From Oscillospiraceae bacterium (GTDB taxonomy: Bacteria; Bacillota; Clostridia; Oscillospirales; Oscillospiraceae): 64,000 nt of DNA. The translations under genes were made by a program, and so were the position numbers. The notes beneath the pieces were generated by a model. That model was not told where the DNA came from and made no database searches. It worked only from the letters and a program-made list of their open reading frames with translations. Positions 25,737-34,555 of the stretch are shown one piece after another. Each line of letters starts with the position of its first letter. Position 1 is the stretch's first letter. The DNA is taken from the NCBI GenBank assembly GCA_015067725.1, contig SVLX01000006.1, positions 1 to 64,000 on the forward strand, given 5' to 3'.

Positions 25737-26426
25737 TTAATCTGTCTGTTGTCCCACCTCAACCACCTGCAACCGCTCATCCTCCACCCGAAACCGCACA
25801 TTGACCCCGCCGAAGCTGAGGCCATAGATTCTCTCCGGGTCTTGCTGGTAGGAGGGTCTGGGGTCGTGAGCCAGTACACCCAGCAGGGCTTCTCTCCGGC
25901 TCTCCGGGACTTTCTCCAGCAGTTCCGAAGGGAAGTCCACCGCCAGCAGGTATTCTCCTGCCGTGTCCGTAAAGCCGCCACGGGCATCATACTGGCAGTC
26001 GGCATAGCTGACATAGGGCTTGATGTCAAAAATCGGCGTACCATCCATCAAATCCGCGCCGGAAATCACCAGCACCGGGCCATCGGGGGTAGAGAGCCGC
26101 ACCTCCTCCAGCCGGACGCAACTTAACCCAATGGGATTGGGGCGGAAGGGGGAGCGGGTGGCAAAGACCCCCATCCGGGTATTTCCACCCAGCCGGGGCG
26201 GACGCACCGTGGGCGACCAGCCATCTTTCCGGTTGGCAGAAAAATTCCACACTAGCCACAGATGGGAGAAGCCCTCAATCCCCCGGAGCATATCCGGATT
26301 CCGGTACTCCGGCTCAAAAACCACCTGCGCCCGCAATTCCGGGACTAAGCCGGATTGCCGGGGAATGCCGAATTTGCTGGGGAAGTCGCTGCGCACCCGG
26401 GCAACGACGGTCATGGGGATGTCCAT
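25737..26426 (-). CDS. trmO: tRNA (N6-threonylcarbamoyladenosine-37-N6)-methyltransferase TrmO
   Basis: 229 residues, full length for TrmO/TsaA (YaeB). The family uses S-adenosylmethionine to N6-methylate t6A37 in certain threonine tRNAs. Seen are the SAM-pocket motifs RSDFPSKFGIPRQSGLV, LRGIEGFSHLWLVWNF, and the diagnostic GVFATRSPFRPNPIGLSCV, then DLMDGTPIFDIKPYVSYAD. The C-terminal part has the expected DPRPSYQQDPERIYGL. GAGGTAAG precedes the ATG. It is possibly co-transcribed with the XRE-membrane gene 25 bp upstream. Confidence 0.94.
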   Translation of the reverse strand: MDIPMTVVARVRSDFPSKFGIPRQSGLVPELRAQVVFEPEYRNPDMLRGIEGFSHLWLVWNFSANRKDGWSPTVRPPRLGGNTRMGVFATRSPFRPNPIGLSCVRLEEVRLSTPDGPVLVISGADLMDGTPIFDIKPYVSYADCQYDARGGFTDTAGEYLLAVDFPSELLEKVPESRREALLGVLAHDPRPSYQQDPERIYGLSFGGVNVRFRVEDERLQVVEVGQQTD

Positions 26427-26451
26427 AATCTTACCTCGTTTCGTCTTTGGT

Positions 26452-27714
26452 TCACGTTTTCCGGCATTTCTTCCAGCCCATGAGGATTCCTGTCACCAGT
26501 TCCAGCACATACACCAGGACAAAGCCCATGTTGCACAGGTTCTGGATTCTTTCACCTGTCCGCCACTGCCCATGGGTATGGACGGTGACGGGGAAATAGC
26601 CGGTTTTCCCGCTGGGGGTGATGCAGGCAATGGATTCATTTCGGTGAATGTACTGATAGTCTTCGTTGCCCTCCTCAAAGAGATAGCGGGTGAGGGCTTC
26701 TTCCTCCGTAATCTCATTTCCAAAGGCATCAACATATTCTATGGCTGACCATGCTTCCATACCGGGGGCAATGTCGCCATAGCTTGCCTCCAGATTGGCC
26801 GTGGGGGTCTCGGCAAAGACCCGGAAGTCTGCCATATTCTGGAATACCATGCCGGGAACAAAATCTGTGGGCTGGACTGCTTCATTGAAGGCGCATTGAC
26901 CCACAAAGGTGAGGGACAGGGCCAGCAGAGTATACAGGGCGGTCTTCTTCTGGATGTTCCATCGTGTTCTTGCCTTGCTGTCGGCGGTGTCTCCTGCTTT
27001 TTTGAGCCGTATGCCCTGATACAGCCAGCGCCCGACCACTGCCACAGCCACCAGCAGAAGTCCATAGAGGAGGGCAAAGGTGAACCAATACCCGCCGGTG
27101 AGTCCGTGGTAAGCGCTGCTCACCTGACTGACCAGTGGCAGACTCAGGACAAAGAGCAGGAGAATACTGCCGCCGGTCAGCCAGAGAATCTTCCTCAGGG
27201 CTCTCCGGTGGGACTTAAGCTCCCCGGTGGGGAAATCATCGGTATTCGTGCTGTGGAAGGCCTGAATCCCAAAGACGGCCTCCAGACAGCCGGCGGCCAG
27301 GTAGAACACACAGCCCACAAAGAAGCCGATATACGCCCGCAGGAAGCCAAAATTCCCGATCATTGCCCCGATGAGGCCCGACAGACCCACACCCAGTGCC
27401 ATGAGACTGCGGGTGAGAAACCGGGTGCGGTTTTCTTCCAGAATGTGGCGGAGCTGGCGGGTGGACTTTTCCGGGGGCTCGGTGGGCGGCGCGGAGGTGG
27501 GGGAGTTGCGCTGTCCACGGAGCAGCTCGTCACAGGTGATGCCGTAAATCTCCGCAATCAGGGGAATGAGACTCAGGTCGGGGGAACATTCGTCCCGCTC
27601 CCAGCGGCTGACGGCCTTGTCCGATACGCCCAGCCGCTCGGCCAGTTCCCGCTGGGTCAGTCCGTTTGCTTTTCTCAGGGCGGCCAGAAAGCTGCCCATG
27701 GTCTTCTTATCCAT
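26452..27714 (-). CDS. XRE-family HTH protein with membrane domain
   Basis: 420 residues. XRE HTH at ~8-62 (LAALRKANGLTQRELAERLGVSDKAVSRWERDECSPDLS). After a Pro/Ser-rich linker come about six membrane helices (~105-290: LMALGVGLSGLIGAMIG, YIGFFVGCVFYLAAGCL, ILLLFVLSLPLV, FTFALLYGLLLVAVAVVG, ALYTLLALSLTFVGQ) and a last one near the C-terminus, with an external loop of about 100 residues between. This helix-turn-helix plus membrane design is frequent in Clostridia, but the signal and targets are unknown. GGAGG precedes the ATG at 27714. Confidence 0.82.
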   Translation of the reverse strand: MDKKTMGSFLAALRKANGLTQRELAERLGVSDKAVSRWERDECSPDLSLIPLIAEIYGITCDELLRGQRNSPTSAPPTEPPEKSTRQLRHILEENRTRFLTRSLMALGVGLSGLIGAMIGNFGFLRAYIGFFVGCVFYLAAGCLEAVFGIQAFHSTNTDDFPTGELKSHRRALRKILWLTGGSILLLFVLSLPLVSQVSSAYHGLTGGYWFTFALLYGLLLVAVAVVGRWLYQGIRLKKAGDTADSKARTRWNIQKKTALYTLLALSLTFVGQCAFNEAVQPTDFVPGMVFQNMADFRVFAETPTANLEASYGDIAPGMEAWSAIEYVDAFGNEITEEEALTRYLFEEGNEDYQYIHRNESIACITPSGKTGYFPVTVHTHGQWRTGERIQNLCNMGFVLVYVLELVTGILMGWKKCRKT

Positions 27715-27930
27715 AGTATACCTCCGAAACAGGAATTCTGCTAACCTCTAAATTGGTGCAGTGTCTGGCGCAATTCTACAAAACTGCCGGTCGGAATGCC
27801 ACCCATCAGACCGGGAATCTCTCTCGCTCAGTGAGAATTGGCATTCTGCGGGGGGATTTTGCCGGACGGATGCCGGTATGGGGGAAGTTTCGGGGGTTCA
27901 GTCTGTGCCGGATGTGGCTGGCTTATGGTC

Positions 27931-28235
27931 ATATCTGTCTGCCATGAAGTTAAATCCAGCCAGTTGCTGCCCCGGATTTGGGGATACCCTGGCCATATCC
28001 GGCTGGCTGTTACCTCCCCAAATCTGAGGATACCTGCCCCAGAAATGGGGATACCTGCCCCATATCCGGGGATACCATGGCTAAATCTGAGGCGTTACCC
28101 ATGGTCATATCTGTCTACATCCCAGCCAAATCCAGCCATTTGACTGTGCCGTATCTGTCCCATGACCATGGCTGTTTCCGGGGATACCCCTGGTCATTTC
28201 TGCGCATTTGCCATAGCCATATCTGTCCAACAGAA
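27931..28235. repeat. Degenerate ~22-bp tandem array in a 1-kb intergenic region
   Basis: Fourteen unit starts related to AWATCYG occur at 27931, 27952, 27976, 27995, 28020, 28043, 28062, 28083, 28107, 28128, 28151, 28174, 28196 and 28219. They are spaced 19-25 bp, and many units continue GGGGATACC...CCC or TGTC...CC. No conserved reading frame runs through the block, and it lies between the start of an XRE gene and the end of galT. Confidence 0.6.
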
Positions 28236-28714
28236 TAGATAAAAGAAAAGATAAAAGAAAAGAACAAAGAGAGAATCAGGAAAACAGGCGGCAGTTGATT
28301 CTCCCCTGATTTGGGCAAGGGGGAGAATCTGCCCCAGTTGCCCGGGACAAGCCCCAAAGAAAACGGGCTTGCCCTGAGCCGGAAAACGAGGGTGGAATAG
28401 TTGTCCAGGGTATAGACAATGATTCCGGTAACCTGGACAGTTGTTCTTGCAGGCCAGGACACTTTGTCCAACAGATAAGAAAAGAATACAAAAAAGAGGA
28501 TAATTAGGCATTCGCCCAAGCATCATCCCGCCCTCTTTTTTGGGGAAAAGAGAGCGGATGGGCATGCCGTCATTTTGGGCTGACAGCCTGCCCCGAGGTT
28601 AGCGATTTTCCGGCTGTCGGGGTATAATAAAGCCAAAGACAGCCGAACCGGCCAGCGGATGAGCTTCTTGGGGGAGACAGCTCAACCTCTGACCGGCAAA
28701 GAAGCATATGATCT
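28236..28714. other. Non-coding stretch with several hairpins
   Basis: No convincing gene is seen. It holds an inverted repeat ATTCTCCCC/GGGGAGAAT near 28300-28328, CAAGCCC/GGGCTTG near 28348-28372, TGTCCAGG/CCTGGACA near 28403-28440, and a second copy of TGTCCAACAGA followed by an A-rich tract. The bases just after galT show only a weak CCGG-bounded foldback. Confidence 0.5.
28490..28541. terminator. Long-loop hairpin with A/T flanks
   Basis: AAAAAAGAGG (28490-28499) pairs with CCTCTTTTTT (28532-28541) across a ~32-nt loop. It could stop transcription in either direction, including read-through from galT. Confidence 0.45.
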
Positions 28715-30214
28715 TCAACCGGGCTGACCCACCGCCTCGGTGAACCGCAGGAAGGCGGCTTGTCCCTCCGCCGTCCGCTTGTACACACCGGCATCCAACA
28801 GCACCTGCAGGAAGACCTTGCCCACTTCCTCCCGGAGAATGTGGTCAATGTTGCCGGGGGTGAAGCTGTAGCGACTGCACAGCGCATCGCACCAGTCGGC
28901 GTGTTTGGCAATGGATTCCTGACTCCGGATGTCCTGCCGGGTCAGAATCGCCTGCCGGAGTTGCTTCAGCTCCGTGTCCAGCCGGGCAGGCAGTACCGCC
29001 AAACCCATGACCTCAATGAGACCGATGTTCTCTTTCTTGATGTGGTGCAGTTCTTCATGGGGATGGAAAAGCCCCATGGGATGCTCGGCGGTGGTCAGGT
29101 TGTTGCGCAGAACCAAATCCAGTTGGTACTGCCCCGAGACCATCCGGGCAATGGGGGTGATGGTGTTGTGGGGAACGCCATCGGTCTGGGCGAAGATGCT
29201 TACACGCTCGTCGGTATAACCCCGCCAGACGGCGAGAATCCGCTCCGCCAAATCCGTCAGCCGCTCCCGGTTCTTCCCGGTGAGCCGGAGGACGGACATG
29301 GGCCAGCGCACAATCCCGGCGTGAATGTCCGCAAAGCCCCGGAAGGAGATTTCTCTCTCCACCGGTGCGGCGGCCATGGCGAAGGTGTGATGCCCGCCCT
29401 GGAAGTGGTCATGGCTGAGGATTGAGCCACCCACAATGGGCAAATCCGCATTGGAACCCATGAAGTAATGGGGGAACTGCTCCACAAAGTCCAGCAGTTT
29501 ACAAAATGCCGCCCGGTCAATCTTCATGGGGGTATGCGCCCCATTGAGGGCGATGCAATGCTCATTGTAATAGACATAGGGCGAGTATTGCAGATACCAG
29601 CTTGACCCATTCATGGTCATGGGAATTACCCGGTGATTCTGCCTTGCGGGATGATTCATCCGCCCGGCGTAACCCTCATTGGTGGCGCAAAGGGCGCACT
29701 TGGGATAGCCGGACTGGGGCGCGCGACCCATGGCGGCGATGGCCTTAGGGTCTTTCTCCGGCTTGGAGAGGTTAATGGTGATGTCCAGTGTGCCATATTC
29801 GCAGGTATACTGCCACTTCTGGTCTTTGGCGATTCGGTCACGGCGGATATAGTTGGTGTCCTGACTGAACCGGTAAAACCAGTCGGTGGCCGTTTTTGGC
29901 GACTGGGCATAAAGAGAGGCGAAGTGCCCTCTGACCTGATGGGGTCTGGGGGTGAGGATGCCCATGAGCTTGGTATCAAAGAGATCCCGGGCCACGGAAT
30001 TGTCCTCAATGATGCCCCAACTCACTGCGTCCTCGGTCAGTACCGCCAGAATCTCATGGAGCTCTGCCGGTGCCGGTTCCGCGTTCTCGTCAAAAGCATC
30101 CAGTTCCATGGCCTCCAGCAGACCATTGATGATGTAATCCCGGTCGTCCACATGGGTCAGACCGGTTTTTTCTCCATAGCTGACCAGAGCCAGAATATAA
30201 TTGCTGACATTCAT
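28715..30214 (-). CDS. galT: UDP-glucose--hexose-1-phosphate uridylyltransferase, Firmicute type
   Basis: 499 residues, the larger GalT form of Firmicutes (TIGR01239 type) rather than the ~350-residue enterobacterial one. It moves UMP from UDP-glucose to galactose-1-phosphate in the Leloir pathway. Family stretches include RPHQVRGHF, CALCATNEGYAGRMNHPARQNHR, the histidine-rich active region SILSHDHFQGGHHTFAMA, and ERVSIFAQTDGVPHNTITPIAR. The ATG at 30214 has GAAGGAGG nine bases upstream and overlaps the galK stop as ATGA, so the two genes are coupled. No epimerase gene is present nearby. Confidence 0.95.
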   Translation of the reverse strand: MNVSNYILALVSYGEKTGLTHVDDRDYIINGLLEAMELDAFDENAEPAPAELHEILAVLTEDAVSWGIIEDNSVARDLFDTKLMGILTPRPHQVRGHFASLYAQSPKTATDWFYRFSQDTNYIRRDRIAKDQKWQYTCEYGTLDITINLSKPEKDPKAIAAMGRAPQSGYPKCALCATNEGYAGRMNHPARQNHRVIPMTMNGSSWYLQYSPYVYYNEHCIALNGAHTPMKIDRAAFCKLLDFVEQFPHYFMGSNADLPIVGGSILSHDHFQGGHHTFAMAAAPVEREISFRGFADIHAGIVRWPMSVLRLTGKNRERLTDLAERILAVWRGYTDERVSIFAQTDGVPHNTITPIARMVSGQYQLDLVLRNNLTTAEHPMGLFHPHEELHHIKKENIGLIEVMGLAVLPARLDTELKQLRQAILTRQDIRSQESIAKHADWCDALCSRYSFTPGNIDHILREEVGKVFLQVLLDAGVYKRTAEGQAAFLRFTEAVGQPG

Positions 30215-31413
30215 GGCAAATCCTCCTTCTGTACAGACCGCTCCACCAGAATACCGCCCTCTTTCCGGATGGAGAGCACATGGCAAGCGCCATTACCCAG
30301 AACGCTGTCCATGCTTCGGACAAACGCAGTTAGCATATTGAGGGGCACAAAAGCCTGAATCGTACCGGCGAAGCCGCCGCCATGAACCCGGCAAGCGCCG
30401 CGCCCGGAGAGCAGTTTCTCGGCCAGGGCCAAGGCAAAAGCTACCTCCTGATGGCCTGTTGCCCCGGTGGGAATTACATTTTGCAGGCACTGCCAGGAGG
30501 AGCGCCCGGAGTCTGCCACCAGTTGGAGGAACCGCTCCATCTCCCCATGGCGCAGGGCATGAACCTGAGACTCCACCCGCCGGTTTTCGGCATAGACGTG
30601 CATGGCCCTGAGCGCGGCCCGGTCACCGGCGGCGGCTCTGACCTGGGGCAGGTGGTCATAGAATTCCTCCTCCGGCACATCCCGGAGGTATTCTTTTCGG
30701 AAGACCTGACATACGGCCCTCAATTCCTGGGTGATGGCCGCGTATTCATCGGTCAGGTCGGCGTGGTCTGCTCCGGAGTCAATGATGCAAAGGGCATAGC
30801 CATGGGCAGAGAGGTCAAAGCTCAGCCGCTCCACCTGTGGCTTCTCCGGGTCACAAAAATCGATATAGATGATGCCACCCACGGCAGAAGCGGTCTGGTC
30901 CATGAGTCCGCAAGGCTTGCCGAAGTAGACATTCTCCGCATACTGCCCAATCTGTGCCATTTCCGCCGGGCTCAGCCTGCCATCACAGAACAGGTGGTTG
31001 CAAATGGTGGCCATGAGCACTTCAAAGGCGGCGGAGCTGCTCAAACCACTGCCGGGCAGGACAGAGGAGGTCACATAGGCATCAAAACCCCGCACCGTTG
31101 CCCCCAACTGGACATACCTTGCGGCAACACCCAGAATCAGGGCATAGGTGGTGTTAAAGTACTGGGGCTGAACGCGCAGGTCTGTCAGCTCCACCCGGCA
31201 CTCCGGGTAGCCCTCAGACAGCACCCGGATGGTGTCGGTGCCGTTTTCCGCGACATAAGCCAGTGTCTCCAGATTGACGGCGGCGGCCAAAACTCTGCCG
31301 TGCTGGTGGTCGGTGTGGTTACCGCCCAGCTCTGTCCGCCCCGGGGCAGAGAAGATGTACTCCGGGCGATGACCAAAGTGGGTCAGAAACTGCTGTTCCG
31401 GTCGGTTATCCAT
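30211..31413 (-). CDS. galK: Galactokinase
   Basis: 400 residues of the GHMP kinase superfamily; it phosphorylates galactose to galactose-1-phosphate with ATP. The signature APGRTELGGNHTDHQHG (~25-41), the ATP loop SSVLPGSGLSSSAA (~130) and C-terminal CRVHGGGFAGTIQAFVP are all visible. ATG 31413 follows AAAGGAGG; an in-frame Met eight codons earlier lies before that site. It is the first gene of galK-galT and lies 23 bp after the 221-residue DUF2344 gene, so it may be read from the upstream radical SAM operon. Confidence 0.95.
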   Translation of the reverse strand: MDNRPEQQFLTHFGHRPEYIFSAPGRTELGGNHTDHQHGRVLAAAVNLETLAYVAENGTDTIRVLSEGYPECRVELTDLRVQPQYFNTTYALILGVAARYVQLGATVRGFDAYVTSSVLPGSGLSSSAAFEVLMATICNHLFCDGRLSPAEMAQIGQYAENVYFGKPCGLMDQTASAVGGIIYIDFCDPEKPQVERLSFDLSAHGYALCIIDSGADHADLTDEYAAITQELRAVCQVFRKEYLRDVPEEEFYDHLPQVRAAAGDRAALRAMHVYAENRRVESQVHALRHGEMERFLQLVADSGRSSWQCLQNVIPTGATGHQEVAFALALAEKLLSGRGACRVHGGGFAGTIQAFVPLNMLTAFVRSMDSVLGNGACHVLSIRKEGGILVERSVQKEDLP

Positions 31414-31436
31414 GTTGTCCTCCTTTGTGCGTATCA

Positions 31437-32102
31437 TTATCGGAAGGGTTGTCCCTTACTGTCCAGGATTTCCAGCCGCTTCACCCGGCAGAAATCAGGG
31501 GCGAAGGGCTTCAGATGCAATTCCAGCGCGGTCGCCAGAAGCGCCGGATTGAGCGAGGGATTCTGGGCGCAGACCCGGCAGGTGAGCCGGAGTTCCCGGT
31601 CACTGATGGGACTGAGACGCAAATCCAGAATCATGGGGGCGATGTCCAGATCGGTCATGCCGCTTTTGGTCTTCTTGGGGACGGCAATGGGCTCGTCCCG
31701 GTGGAAGAAGGCGGAGATGGCCTCCACAGCGCCCTCCGGGATACCGGCATCATATTCCAGGATCAGCTCGGCATCCAGATGGGTCAGCTCCCGGAGTTTT
31801 CTGCCGTTTTCCCAGATGTCCGTGACCCGGATTCCGGCGGGCATGGTTCGGTTCAGCCACTCCGGAATTTCGCTTAGAGGGACATTTACCCCCGCGGAGA
31901 GTTCAAAGTCCAGCAGTTCGCAAATGCTCTCCGTCCCCACGGAAAGGGGCAGAGCAATGGACACAATGGCTCTGGGGCTGAAGCCCTGAGAGTGGCGGAT
32001 GAGCATCCCGGCTCTGCGGAAAGCCCGCTGGAATACCCGCATCAGGTCCAGATGGGAGATGAACACGGCAGGACCGGTTTTTTCAAAAAGCAATCTAGGC
32101 AT
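31437..32102 (-). CDS. TIGR03936/DUF2344 radical SAM-associated protein
   Basis: 221 residues. The DUF2344 domain is recognised by RLLFEKTGPAVFISHLDLMRVFQRAFRRAG, HSQGFSPRAIVSIALPLSVGTES and CELLDFEL. The family always occurs next to, or fused with, the TIGR03960 B12-binding radical SAM protein and is its presumed partner; the reaction is not established. AAGGAGG precedes ATG 32102, and the gene overlaps the end of its partner by eight bases, indicating translational coupling. Confidence 0.92.
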   Translation of the reverse strand: MPRLLFEKTGPAVFISHLDLMRVFQRAFRRAGMLIRHSQGFSPRAIVSIALPLSVGTESICELLDFELSAGVNVPLSEIPEWLNRTMPAGIRVTDIWENGRKLRELTHLDAELILEYDAGIPEGAVEAISAFFHRDEPIAVPKKTKSGMTDLDIAPMILDLRLSPISDRELRLTCRVCAQNPSLNPALLATALELHLKPFAPDFCRVKRLEILDSKGQPFR

Positions 32103-33930
32103 CGCAGTGTACCTCCTTGAGCAGTTTGTCCGCCCCACAGCCGGAGCACCCCTCCCGGCAGTCCGGGGTGACTTTACCATCATAAGCCCGGTGGCGCTCT
32201 TTCAGGAGGAAAGACTTGTTGACGCCCACACTGATGCTGTCCCAAGGCAGGACTTCGTCTTCGGCAATGCCCCGGACGGTATAGAAATTGGGGTCAATGC
32301 CGCAGGAAGCAAAGGCATCGAGCCACAGGTCATAGCGGAAATACTCGTCCCAGCCATCCAGCCGGGCACCATTTCTCATGGCATTCTCCAGAACGGCACC
32401 CAGCCGCCGGTCACCACGGGCCAGCACCGCCTCCAGCCGGGACAGGTCGGGGGCGTGGTAGTTATACTCCACCGCCTTGTGGGGCATGGCGGACTTCAGG
32501 AGTTTGGTGCGGCGCAGGTATTCCTCCGGGGTAATCTGCTTTTCCCACTGGAAGGGGGTAAAGGGTTTGGGAACAAAGAAGGCAGTCGCCACATGAACCC
32601 GCAGACCCCGCTTTTTGTTGCTGGCGTGTTGTTGCCAGGTTTTGATGATTTTATAGACCAGCTCCGCAATGCCCAGCACATCCTCGTCCGTCTCCGTGGG
32701 CAGACCCAGCATGAAATAGAGCTTGACATTGTTCCACCCGCCGGAGAAGGCTCTGGCGCAGGTATCGAGGATTTCTTCCTCGGTAAGATTCTTGTTGATG
32801 ACGTCCCGCAGCCGCTGTGTACCGGCTTCCGGGGCGAAGGTCAGTCCGCTCTTTCTCACGGTCTGCAGCTTCTCCATCAGCTCCCGGGAGAAATTGTCTG
32901 CCCGGAGGGAGGGGACGGAGAGGTTGATTTTATTCTCCTGGCAATAGGGGATGAGCAAATCCGTCAGGGGCTTTAATCCCCGGTAATCGGAGGTGGAGAG
33001 ACTGGCCAGGGTCAGTTCATGGTTGCCGGAGTCCTCCAGAGACTCCAGCGCCTGCCGGTAGAGTACCTCCGGGCTTTTCTTCCGCACCGGGCGGCAGGAG
33101 AAGCCCGCCTGGCAGAAGCGACAGCCCCGGATACAGCCCCGGAAGACCTCCAGATTGCTCCGGTCATGGACAATCTCCGTGGTGGGGACAATGCCCCGGG
33201 TGGGGAAGTAGGCATGGTCCAAATCCTCAATGATGCGCTTGGTGACGGTTTTGGGCGCACCGGGAGCGGGGATAATTTCGGCGAGTGTGCCGTCTGCATT
33301 GTAGTTGTGGGCATAGAGACTGGGAACATAGACCCCGGGAATCTTTGCCACTTCGCGCAGGAATTGGTCTTTGCTCCAGTCCTCATTCTTGGCTTTCCGG
33401 TACAGCGAGACAATCTCCACGGTAATTTCTTCTCCCTCACCCAGAGAGAAGAAGTCCACGAAGTCCGCCAGCGGCTCAGGATTATAGGCGCAGACACCAC
33501 CGGCAAAGACCATGTGCTTTAACCCCTGCCGCTCATGGCAGTGCAGGGGAATGCCGGCCAACTCCAGCATATTGAGCACATTGGTATAACTCATCTCATA
33601 GCCGATGGTAAAGGCAATCAGGTCGTGATTTTTAATGGGCTCCTGGCTCTCCAGCGCCCACAGCGGGAGCTGATGGCGGCGCATGGTCTCCTCCATATCC
33701 CCCCAGGGGGCGAAGACACGCTCACACCAGACCCCCTCCATCTCGTTCATCACCCCATAGAGAATCCGCATACCCAGATTGGACATTCCCAACTCATAAG
33801 TATCGGGGAAACAATAGGCAATGCGCACATCCACATCTTTGGGGTCTTTGACAATTTGGTTATACTCGCCGCCGGTATAGCGGGCAGGTTTCTGGACAGT
33901 CGGCAGAAGCCGGTTCAATAAATCGGTCAT
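32095..33930 (-). CDS. TIGR03960-family B12-binding-type radical SAM protein
   Basis: 611 residues. The N-terminal ~200 residues resemble a B12-binding-like Rossmann fold (RIAYCFPDTYELGMSNLGM...). The radical SAM core starts near residue 265 with FRGCIRGCRFCQAG, the CxxxCxxC cluster site, followed by SLSTSDYRGL, FAPEAGTQRLRDVINKN and YFMLGLPTETDEDV. A C-terminal CREGCSGCGAD may hold further metal. The role is unknown; in relatives it often sits near rplU/rpmA and RNase G genes, which are absent here. AGAGAGGT precedes the ATG. Confidence 0.93.
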   Translation of the reverse strand: MTDLLNRLLPTVQKPARYTGGEYNQIVKDPKDVDVRIAYCFPDTYELGMSNLGMRILYGVMNEMEGVWCERVFAPWGDMEETMRRHQLPLWALESQEPIKNHDLIAFTIGYEMSYTNVLNMLELAGIPLHCHERQGLKHMVFAGGVCAYNPEPLADFVDFFSLGEGEEITVEIVSLYRKAKNEDWSKDQFLREVAKIPGVYVPSLYAHNYNADGTLAEIIPAPGAPKTVTKRIIEDLDHAYFPTRGIVPTTEIVHDRSNLEVFRGCIRGCRFCQAGFSCRPVRKKSPEVLYRQALESLEDSGNHELTLASLSTSDYRGLKPLTDLLIPYCQENKINLSVPSLRADNFSRELMEKLQTVRKSGLTFAPEAGTQRLRDVINKNLTEEEILDTCARAFSGGWNNVKLYFMLGLPTETDEDVLGIAELVYKIIKTWQQHASNKKRGLRVHVATAFFVPKPFTPFQWEKQITPEEYLRRTKLLKSAMPHKAVEYNYHAPDLSRLEAVLARGDRRLGAVLENAMRNGARLDGWDEYFRYDLWLDAFASCGIDPNFYTVRGIAEDEVLPWDSISVGVNKSFLLKERHRAYDGKVTPDCREGCSGCGADKLLKEVHCDA

Positions 33931-34555
33931 GGGTAGTACCTCTCTTTCCGTTACCTCTTATTGTACCGTTTACCGGCTGGTTTTGCAACCGGAAAATGCG
34001 TATTTTGCCGGGAAAATCCGGGAAACTTTGGGCAAAAAGCACGACACCGGGGAGAAACCCCAAAAATCCCAGACCAAGCCGGGCAAGAAAACGCCAACTC
34101 CAGATCCAAAATCCGACCACCAGAACAGTTGCCGTCACCCGATACCACCGCTCTGCCCTGTCCCGGGGCAACAGCAGACTCAGTCCCGCCAGCATCACCC
34201 GCCCGCCATCGAGTGGGTACACCGGGAGCAGATTATAAAGACCCTGTGCCAGCCCCCAGAAGGCCAGAGGGGGACACACCGCCCCAAAGAGAAGCAGGAA
34301 AAGACTGCTCACAGGCCCGGCCAGCGCGGAGCAGACCTCCTGCCCATATGACAGGGGAGATGTCTCCAGCCGTGCGCCGGTGAGCTTTAGCCTCAGTGCC
34401 CGAATGCGTCCACCGGAGAGGACAATGACGGCCATATGTCCCAGCTCATGGACAGCCGTCGCCAGAATCAGGGGCAGAAACCATCCCCGGGGCAACACCC
34501 GCCACAGCACGCATAACCAAACCGGCAGCCATGGGCTAATTTGAATCGCCCGCAT
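33860..34555 (-). CDS. M50 site-2 protease family protein (SpoIVFB-like)
   Basis: 231 residues, an intramembrane zinc protease. HELGH (36-40) is the zinc/catalytic motif, and NLLPVYPLDGGR (~110-121) supplies the third ligand. About five to six membrane helices are seen. SpoIVFB-type enzymes cut pro-sigma-K in the mother cell, and the small membrane gene just upstream occupies the SpoIVFA place, but no cystathionine-type domain is present. ATG 34555 follows AGGAGGTCAG. The hydrophilic C-terminal tail overlaps the next gene by 71 bp, an unusually long overlap that could reflect tail drift. Its substrate is not proven. Confidence 0.85.
   Translation of the reverse strand: MRAIQISPWLPVWLCVLWRVLPRGWFLPLILATAVHELGHMAVIVLSGGRIRALRLKLTGARLETSPLSYGQEVCSALAGPVSSLFLLLFGAVCPPLAFWGLAQGLYNLLPVYPLDGGRVMLAGLSLLLPRDRAERWYRVTATVLVVGFWIWSWRFLARLGLGFLGFLPGVVLFAQSFPDFPGKIRIFRLQNQPVNGTIRGNGKRGTTHDRFIEPASADCPETCPLYRRRV

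Noticed and set aside
28115..28565. Two overlapping minus-strand frames of 134 and 123 codons in the intergenic region
   Set aside because: They run through hairpins and the degenerate repeat array, lack ribosome sites and have no family features.
30382..31989. 535-codon plus-strand frame opposite galK and the DUF2344 gene
   Set aside because: It spans two real minus-strand genes and their junction, so it is a shadow frame.
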